A DNA stretch of 64,000 nucleotides from Siphonodentalium dalli (lineage: Eukaryota > Mollusca > Scaphopoda > Gadilida > Siphonodentaliidae): the NCBI GenBank assembly GCA_032622095.1, contig CP136069.1, positions 72,315,319 through 72,379,318 on the forward strand. Reading direction: 5' to 3'. The notes beneath the pieces were generated by a model. That model made no database searches and was not told where the DNA came from. It was given only the letters and a program-made list of their open reading frames with translations. Position numbers and translations under genes: made by a program. This document shows positions 57,601-64,000 of the stretch, one piece after another. Position 1 is the stretch's first letter, and each line of letters opens with the position of its first letter.

Positions 57601-58059
57601 ATGGAGATGACTGGGCTCAATCAGAACAGTATTAGTCGTGCTGGTTCAAGTTAATTGCTTCGGGTCAACAACCTATATCCATATTGGCATTTCACATATC
57701 ATTCTGGAATTTCCAACTGATGAATTTTTTTTTACCGAACTCGGGGTAGGATGAACAACACACCCACTGTCGCCGAATTGCTTCACTCGTGTTTATAAAT
57801 ACCTCCAAATCGAGCGAAATGAGAAAGTGGTCACGTTATTTGGAAATAAGCACATGCCTATGTTATAATCAATAGCATACATGCATATATGGTGTGGCAA
57901 AAATGTATTAAGTTTTTATTTTGGCAAATCGGATGACACCACCCCCGCCCCCCATCAGACCCCATATTAAATTTTATAGAATTGTGGATTTAGCTTGGTT
58001 CATGGGGCTGTGGACTGGTGTGTGGATACGTGGGTCTTGGGTACCCCCCCCCCCCCCAC

Positions 58060-58310
58060 CTATAGTCAAATTGTTCAACTGTATATAGGAAATGCCATGC
58101 CTCTCACAACATTTGTTGGAACTTCACCACATATAGGTTGTAACTGACTTCCAACCATATCATGGGGGAATTTGTTGTTTTTAGACCAACAGTAGCATAT
58201 TTATTTTTATACATTTAGTCCAAATTTTGGTCTGAAATTGCTATAGGATTGGAAAATTTTCGACGTTTTGGGATATCAGGTGGAAATTTCCAACAGTTCG
58301 AAAGTTTGAG
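58060..58310 (-). repeat. GTTGGAA dispersed repeat, copy 1
   Basis: Reverse-complement relative of 61,745-61,925 and 63,597-63,845. Shared strings: GAACTGTTGGAAAT and TATGCTACTGTTGGTCTAAA. A C14 run lies just before it (58,044). 57,601-58,043 holds nothing else. Confidence 0.7.
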
Positions 58311-59012
58311 GTACCAGCCTGATAATTGCAAATACAATGTGGTGCAAATGGTATTGCACAAACTTGGGAGTTTTGATCTGGTTCAAGGTGCGGCGCAGTT
58401 TGGAATTTCAAGGTGGCCGGGCTTCCCCCAAAGGAAACACTCTATATATAGCTAGCTACGCGTCCTTGGATAAGTGTAACAGTTGTGTTCGCACTTGCAT
58501 GAAAATGTCTCGGTCAGCAGGAAGCCTGGTCCCTGCGGCTTCATTCGCTATATATATTTAAATGGGTTTCGTTCTCGTACGATCTCGTACGATCGCGTTC
58601 AGTGGTGAAGGGAACTGTTCACTGCTGCACTCAGACCTGCATATACCGGGCGTGCGACCGGAAATACTCAACTATAGATTTGAGTTCATATCGATAGAAT
58701 ATATCCTCGCACTCCCCTGTGTCCGGAGCTTCTTGAAAGATGCATGTGAACAGAAAGGCACATAGATCGTATACATATTGGAAATGAACAGCAAATCGTT
58801 ATAGGGATGCGCGAGCATAAATCATATATAGCCAAGTTCGCCAGCCTCTATACCCATTAGATACATACGAGGGGAAGTGATCTGGAACAATTATTTCAAC
58901 CACAATGTCGGAATAATCAAGAAGACGTTTCTGCAAAGATGTTGGTTTATTTATTACCAGTGGAGCAGCCGTTTGTGCATTGTCCACGGTCTGTGACGGC
59001 CGCGGTGCATCT
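58311..59012. other. No gene seen
   Basis: Only short overlapping open frames without family signatures. Confidence 0.5.
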
Positions 59013-59250
59013 GGTTTAAAGATGCATATAATCCGATTTAACGCACCTAAGTTACTATTTCTTCGGCTTCATGCAGGGGTAATATATATAATATATTTGA
59101 GTAGAGGAACCTGCCGATCAAGCCCAGAGTTATCAGATTTAGAGTTTTGAAATCTGTTATTTTTCACCACCTCGAATATTTGGCGGCCTGGCAAATATTC
59201 GACGAATGCTGACCGATATACTCTCCATACCAAATTGCATGAACAAAATG
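59013..59250. repeat. Dispersed repeat related to 706-982
   Basis: TTTAAAGATGCATA, TTACTATTTCTTCGGCTTC and GAGTAGAGGAA correspond to the segment at 0.7 kb. Confidence 0.5.
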
Positions 59251-59869
59251 TTGATATATAACACTTTTTGGTCAATTTTATATTATAGTTGACAGTGCAC
59301 TGGGTTAGAGTCCAGCTAAAGGTATACACAATGCGCAGTCAATCCAAGGCCTCGACAACGGCAACACAATCCTCTGCCAAGTCCAAAAACGTTCACTCCG
59401 AATCGCTCGGGCGGCTAAGATCTTTTCAGATCGACCACACAACTCACAAGCGATCCGGGTTCAGCTAGCCGGAACAGAGACAAGCCACAAAGCTAAAAGC
59501 TTTGCGACTTGTTCGCTCAACAGCTAACCTATGAATAAGTATGAATATGCAGCGCCCTCTACGTTATCACTGCGATATATACTTTGCGGACTGATATATA
59601 TCTTTATTTAGAAAATCGTCTGAACTATATTTTGTCACCTATTATCTTATTTTGAACACCAAAAGTTTGCAATAATGGTAATTCTTTTGGTATTAATAAG
59701 AACAATTTGAACTGAGCCAGACATAGCCAATTTTAATCCTAAAACATAAGAATTAAGAACACGTAAGAAATCCTTACCAAATGTTCTTATGGCAGTGGTA
59801 TCTCAGCGGAGCGATGGGAGATAACTCTGCCTGGAGTTTGGAGCCGGGTGTCAGAAAACACAATTCTGT

Positions 59870-59932
59870 ACCCTTCAGCACATTTCCAAAACCTGTGTAC
59901 CCATCAGCACGTTTTGGTGAGAGTGACCCTTT
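59870..59932. repeat. End of the TACCCTTCAGCAC inverted element
   Basis: TACCCTTCAGCACATTT, then TACCCATCAGCACGTTT and GGTGAGAGTGACCC match 39,490-39,560 inside the long-TIR element. The opposite arm is absent. Confidence 0.65.
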
Positions 59933-60174
59933 ACGCAACCGTAATAGCTAGGCTTAAATAAAAATAAGCTATTCGCGCTCAGCCAGAAGACCATTGCCAT
60001 TTCATACTTCCTGCACATAGTTTGTTTTGGTCGTTCGTTCAGTTATTAAAAGATTGGAATATGAATTCCTCTTTGCTACAAGTTTGGTATAATTATGCTA
60101 TACGTTCAGATACGTTGGGCACAAAACAGCTAAACAATTTGACCGTGTGCTTATATTTCCTGAAAACCCCTCCT

Positions 60175-60245
60175 GATGAATAATAGACCGTTTCAATGCA
60201 TGTATCATTTTATATTAACTGATGCAATCCATTTAGAATGCAAAG
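60175..60245. repeat. Fragment of TATAGAAAGGG-family TTAA element
   Basis: GAATAATAGACCGTTTCAATG and ATCCATTTAGAATGCAAAG follow the right end of 19,131-19,382; the GGGTTAA terminus is lost. Confidence 0.45.
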
Positions 60246-60489
60246 CAGTGGTTAAGCGATGTTCATGACGTTTGGATGTAACCATTACTTCATGCGATTG
60301 ATTGCGACTCTGGGTTCTGTCTATTGCGTCTCCACTGCAATGCAGCGACCATTCGAAACCAATAAATCACCATAGACATCAAAGGGTTTCCAACAGCGCA
60401 ATTTGAATACTATGAATGCGTTTATGATGCGAAGACTGGATGCCTCACGGAAGGGTTCAGCCAGCTCACGCACCAATATCTGATTCCAG

Positions 60490-61680
60490 TCTATATCATG
60501 CCACGAATCTTTACTCTAGCTAACGCCCGCATAGATCATATTTCACCAGTACAAAACCTGGGAACTTTTTGAAGTTTTGACAGTGAACCTTATAAATTCG
60601 AAAAAATAACGCATAGAATATATTTCTTAGTTATTATACCTGTTCCTTAATAATGTACTTCATTGTAGATGAAGGTCCCAACTCGAAATTTCACGATTTA
60701 AGTGACTTTGTGAGCGATTTTGCTTTGCGTCGCTTACAATAATTATTGAATTTATCCTGGATAATTAATTCGATGTTTATTGCGATATCGGCTCATAAAA
60801 TCACAGAAAAACATATTCCATGCGTTATGTTTTCGACTTTATAAGGTTCCCTGTCAAAACTTCAAAAAGTTCCCAGGTTTTGCACTGGTGGAATATGATC
60901 TCTTCAGGTGTTAGCTAGACGTCGCATCAGAACTATACGGTCGTAACTCCATTTTGGCGGGAAATGAGTATTTTATATCATTCGAATCGTGAGAAAAAAT
61001 CCAATCCGATGGGCCAAACTATTTTTGCATTGGATGGCAAATATTCTCACAAACCAGCGACACAAATGTCGTATCTCCAGCGATCTTCACAATTATTCGT
61101 GCTATAATGTCGTATGTCCAACAGCAGCCAATCGGATGCTTCATGTTGTCCACGTGACTTCTGTTTTTGTGTTTGTAAATTCTCAAATGTGTGCTACATG
61201 GTCGTATCTCCATGTTAGTCACGTGATCATTTGGTGATTTAAATTTTGTGATTGTAAATTTCTGTATGATGATGCACATATTCATAATGTAGAATAGGTA
61301 CTTTTTAGTTCATAGACACATGCGTTTGCCACCATATCTAGCTTAATCCGTATTTATTAGCACAACTTCCTTATATATAGCACGGAAACCAATCGTCGTG
61401 GCGTACGCAAAAGGTCGTATCTCCAAAAAAGTTATTGCTTTTTAAAAGAAAACGAGCGAGTAAACAGAAAAATATATGTGGTACAATGGACAGCTACTGC
61501 CAGTTTTCATTGGGATAAATACAACAATACGTTATATGCTTTGTCAACATTATGAGAAATGTTGTCTGAAAACTTTCAACCTTCATTTTCTCGGAAAGTT
61601 GAAAATGTGAGTTACGACCTATAGTTCTGATGCGACGTAGAGCAGAGATCCATGCATGATCTAATTCCAGTCAAGCAAGG
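60490..61680. mobile_element. TIR element with nested foldback in its left arm
   Basis: Inverted arms (left 60,490-60,516 plus 60,918-60,955; right 61,607-61,675) share ACGTCGCATCAGAACTATA and flanking sequence. The left arm is split by the foldback at 60,519-60,915. The interior (60,956-61,606) carries the repeated GTCGTATCTCCA motif. No transposase recognised. Confidence 0.7.
60519..60915. mobile_element. Foldback element inserted at TA
   Basis: 397 bp from GCTAAC to GTTAGC, flanked by TA (60,517-60,518 and 60,916-60,917). Arms of ~100 bp include AAAACCTGGGAACTTTTTGA and GAAGTTTTGACAG(T/G)GAACC. TA duplication suggests a Tc1/mariner-type non-autonomous element. Confidence 0.8.
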
Positions 61681-61744
61681 GGATCCTCATTGACTCAGTT
61701 GCAAGAACGTGACTAGAGGGGGAGGGGAGTTCGGTTAAGGGGTT

Positions 61745-61925
61745 GGAACTTTCCAACTGATGGCCATTTAAGACCAAAATTTTGACAAAAAGTATAACAA
61801 TATGCTACTGTTGATCTAAAAACAATACATTTCACACTAATTACCGGCTGGAATATCAAACAATGAGAACAAGTTCAACCTGTATGTGCATGGTGTAAAA
61901 TTTCCACCTGTTGAAAACTTTTGTC
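61745..61925 (+). repeat. GTTGGAA dispersed repeat, copy 2
   Basis: TTGGAACTTTCCAACTG at the start, TATGCTACTGTTGATCTAAA and TCAAACAATGAGAA inside. Confidence 0.7.
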
Positions 61926-62101
61926 GCTACGTCCCTGCTCAGTTGGTAAAGTGTATAAACACATATAGGCCATCATAAATCACCCAGTATATTTCATTGA
62001 TTCCCATTCCTTCATATGCAGGGATACAAATCAGTAGAGGATGTCACCCCCTCCAGGAATCTTGAATAGCAGATACCAGATGGTGTGAATATTTACTATA
62101 C

Positions 62102-62259
62102 CAATAACATGATTTTTGAGGGCGTTTTGGTTTATTAACGGCCCAATAGGAATAATTAACACTCCGATGGCTAATAGGCCCGAGTGCTGTTAATCATTCC
62201 TGGAGGGCCGTTAATAAACCATGGCGAACGCCGGACAAAATCATGTTATTACTGTTATT
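62102..62259. mobile_element. Palindromic element at 62.2 kb
   Basis: TAATAACATGATTTT ... AAAATCATGTTATTA, with inner arms GGTTTATTAACGGCC and GGCCGTTAATAAACC. The loop contains a weaker inverted pair (AATTAACACT / AGTGCTGTTAAT). Confidence 0.75.
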
Positions 62260-62436
62260 ACCACTCCGTCCTCGTGTGACCACGTGATTGGTGACTTAAC
62301 CGGAAGCGGGCGGCGGGCGTTAACGAAAACAAAGCTTCATTAAGCCCGCTTCCGGTCAACTTCGCCTAAAATTATGGAATCTAATCCTGCGGGTAAAATA
62401 CTGTTAATCTGTTAGAGAACGCCATCTGAAGTGGTA

Positions 62437-62922
62437 ATAATACCAGTTAATAGAGGGGTGTGAATAAATACCAGTTAATAGAGGGTGTGCATATTTAGTA
62501 CCAGTTAATAGAGGGGTGTGAATATTTCAAGTTAATACCAGTTAATAGAGGGGGTGAATGTTTAATATCAGTTAATAGAGGGGTGAATACTTAATACCAG
62601 TTAATAGAGCTATAGGGGTGTGCGTATTCAATACCAGTTAATATAGATGGGGTTGAATACTTAATACCAGTTAATAGAGGGGGTGAATACCCAATACCAG
62701 TTAATATAGCTATAGGGGTGTGCACATTTAATACCAGTTAAGATAGATGGGATTGAATACTTAATACCAGTTAATAGATGGGGTGAATACTTAATACCAG
62801 TTAAGAGAGGGGTCGAATACTTAGTATCAGTTTATAGAGTGGGTTATGCTTAATACCAGTTAATAGAGGGATTGAATACATAATACTAGTTAATAGAGCT
62901 AGGGGTGAATACTTAATACCAG
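62437..62922 (+). repeat. Minisatellite, ~29 bp unit, left block
   Basis: About 16 copies of TACCAGTTAATAGAGGGG plus TGAATACTTAA, with indels such as GCTATAGGGGTGTGC. Every unit contains a TTAA. Confidence 0.9.
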
Positions 62923-63176
62923 TTAACCCTTTCATGGCTGGAGCTTGATTCCTGAAATTTTGCGACAACCCTGTGCCAATGCATTCTCTTATATATGCGA
63001 GTCTCCCACAGGGAGCCTAGAATATATAAAGAGAATTAATTGGCCTAACAATATCTACATTGTAAGCCAGTGCATTCTCTTTTATTTGTGAGGCTATGTA
63101 TGGGAGACATATATAAGAGAATACATTGGCACAGGGTCTTTAATGCTGCACCACCGCAGCTCCCATCATTAAAGGG
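62923..63176. mobile_element. TTAACCC hairpin-module element inside the minisatellite
   Basis: Starts at the TTAA of a repeat unit (CCAGTTAACCCTTTCATGG) and ends CCCATCATTAAAGGG before the next unit. Two hairpin modules. Confidence 0.85.
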
Positions 63177-63290
63177 TGAATACTTAATACCAGTTAATAT
63201 AGGTGGGCCAATACTTAAATTAATAGCAGTTAAAAATAGAGGGGTGAGAATATATTATGCCAGTTAGTAGAGGGGTGAATACTTATTAAC
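63177..63290 (+). repeat. Minisatellite, right block
   Basis: Three to four further, more diverged units after the inserted element. 63,291-63,596 holds nothing recognisable. Confidence 0.8.
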
Positions 63291-63596
63291 ATGTCTCAAA
63301 TTACCTGATATTATAAGTTACGGTGTCTCCAGTTGTGTGGTATAGCGTGGCTTAACTAATACATGTTTATTGTATTGGATGATAATCTCAATTTAACCGA
63401 TATTACCGTTATTCAGGCACATTAAAATCCTAACCGTTTCATGCATTTTCCTAGTGTTTCCCTCAATATTGTTTACACCACATAAAGGTTGAAATTGGTG
63501 TATCTCTTTCCTAAGTTTTCTGTATACATATGTATATTAAAGGGTATAAAATAATACCTAAGAGTCAGAAAAAACAGCTAACAGAAACCAGGCAGG

Positions 63597-63845
63597 TTGG
63601 CGTTGGAACCTTCCAACTGGAACGTACCTTGAGCTTTCGAACTGTTGGAAATTGCCAACATTTTTTACCAAAAGTAGAAAAAATATGCTACTGTTGGTCT
63701 AAAAGTAATCAATCCCCCTCACTATCTATATAATATTGGTCGGAAAATCAAACAATGAGAAGAATTTCAACCTATATGTGTGTAACATTTCCAACTGAGG
63801 TTGTGTCGGCATGAAATGTTCAACTGTTGAAAATTTTGACCAAAG
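63597..63845 (+). repeat. GTTGGAA dispersed repeat, copy 3
   Basis: GGAACCTTCCAACTGGAACG, GAACTGTTGGAAAT and TATGCTACTGTTGGTCTAAA as in copies 1 and 2. Followed by a C14 run (63,897-63,910). Confidence 0.7.
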
Positions 63846-64000
63846 TAGACACCCCCCAAACCCCATTAGTCCAGGATATATTGGTAGACCTTTGCACCCC
63901 CCCCCCCCCCACCAGGTCTCAACTTCACCCTACTAATTTTCTTTCTTAATGTCTCCTCTAATTTTTTTCGGTTGTTAACAAGAAAAAAAAGTGGCCGCAG

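Noticed and set aside
59340-59540. Possible LINE tail (VQKRSLRIARAA-like peptide)
   Set aside because: A single short resemblance to the QxVQNRALR segment of LINE proteins; the rest of the frame does not fit.
61019-61285. 88-residue minus-strand frame inside the 60.5-61.7 kb element
   Set aside because: Runs through the GTCGTATCTCCA repeats, with no motif and no support from a second copy.

Overview
The window is eukaryotic and almost certainly from an animal, most likely a marine invertebrate. It is AT-rich, has spliced exons with GT..AG borders, and is packed with DNA transposons, LINE retrotransposon fragments, foldback elements, minisatellites and long homopolymer runs. There is no operon-like coding density and no rRNA, CRISPR array or convincing tRNA. 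I cannot name the species.

One host gene can be reconstructed, on the minus strand between 22,803 and 5,886. Four exons (22,684-22,803; 17,187-17,300; 14,791-14,993; 5,886-6,891) join in consistent phase to a predicted 480-residue protein. Its zinc-ribbon N-terminus and C-terminal motifs identify it as MRNIP, the MRE11-RAD50-NBS1 interacting protein of the DNA damage response. The last exon carries an in-frame coding minisatellite. The introns are swollen by mobile DNA.

Layout. 1-5.8 kb: hairpin elements and the first copy (A) of a ~3.6 kb segment full of short palindromes centred on CTTAAG. 5.9-22.8 kb: MRNIP; its intron 3 holds a Kolobok-type transposon (TTAA target, THAP-domain exon) and copy B of the palindrome segment. 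22.8-31.7 kb: hairpin elements, a LINE remnant, poly-G/poly-C inverted repeats and a second Kolobok copy. 32.2-34.3 kb: a CR1/L2-like LINE whose reverse transcriptase is broken by one stop and one frameshift. 34.3-53.2 kb: a ~9.42 kb unit duplicated head-to-tail at about 99.9% identity, each unit holding a Mutator-like (MULE) remnant, a nested CAGGG-ended element, a long-TIR element with a zinc-finger ORF, and LINE pieces. 53.2-53.9 kb: LINE endonuclease. 54-64 kb: paired TTAA elements, a nested foldback complex and a ~29 bp minisatellite split by a TTAA element.

The dominant theme is TTAA-targeting elements. At least three families with unrelated interiors share the terminus TTAACCCTTTC, and Kolobok-like and AGGGGTACTGTAC-ended families use the same target. 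The strongest candidates for undescribed biology are the CTTAAG palindrome arrays, the TTAACCCTTTC terminus shared across families, the variable-number hairpin modules in one of them, and the 60.5-61.7 kb complex with its repeated GTCGTATCTCCA motif. The 9.4 kb tandem duplication must first be cleared as an assembly artefact.
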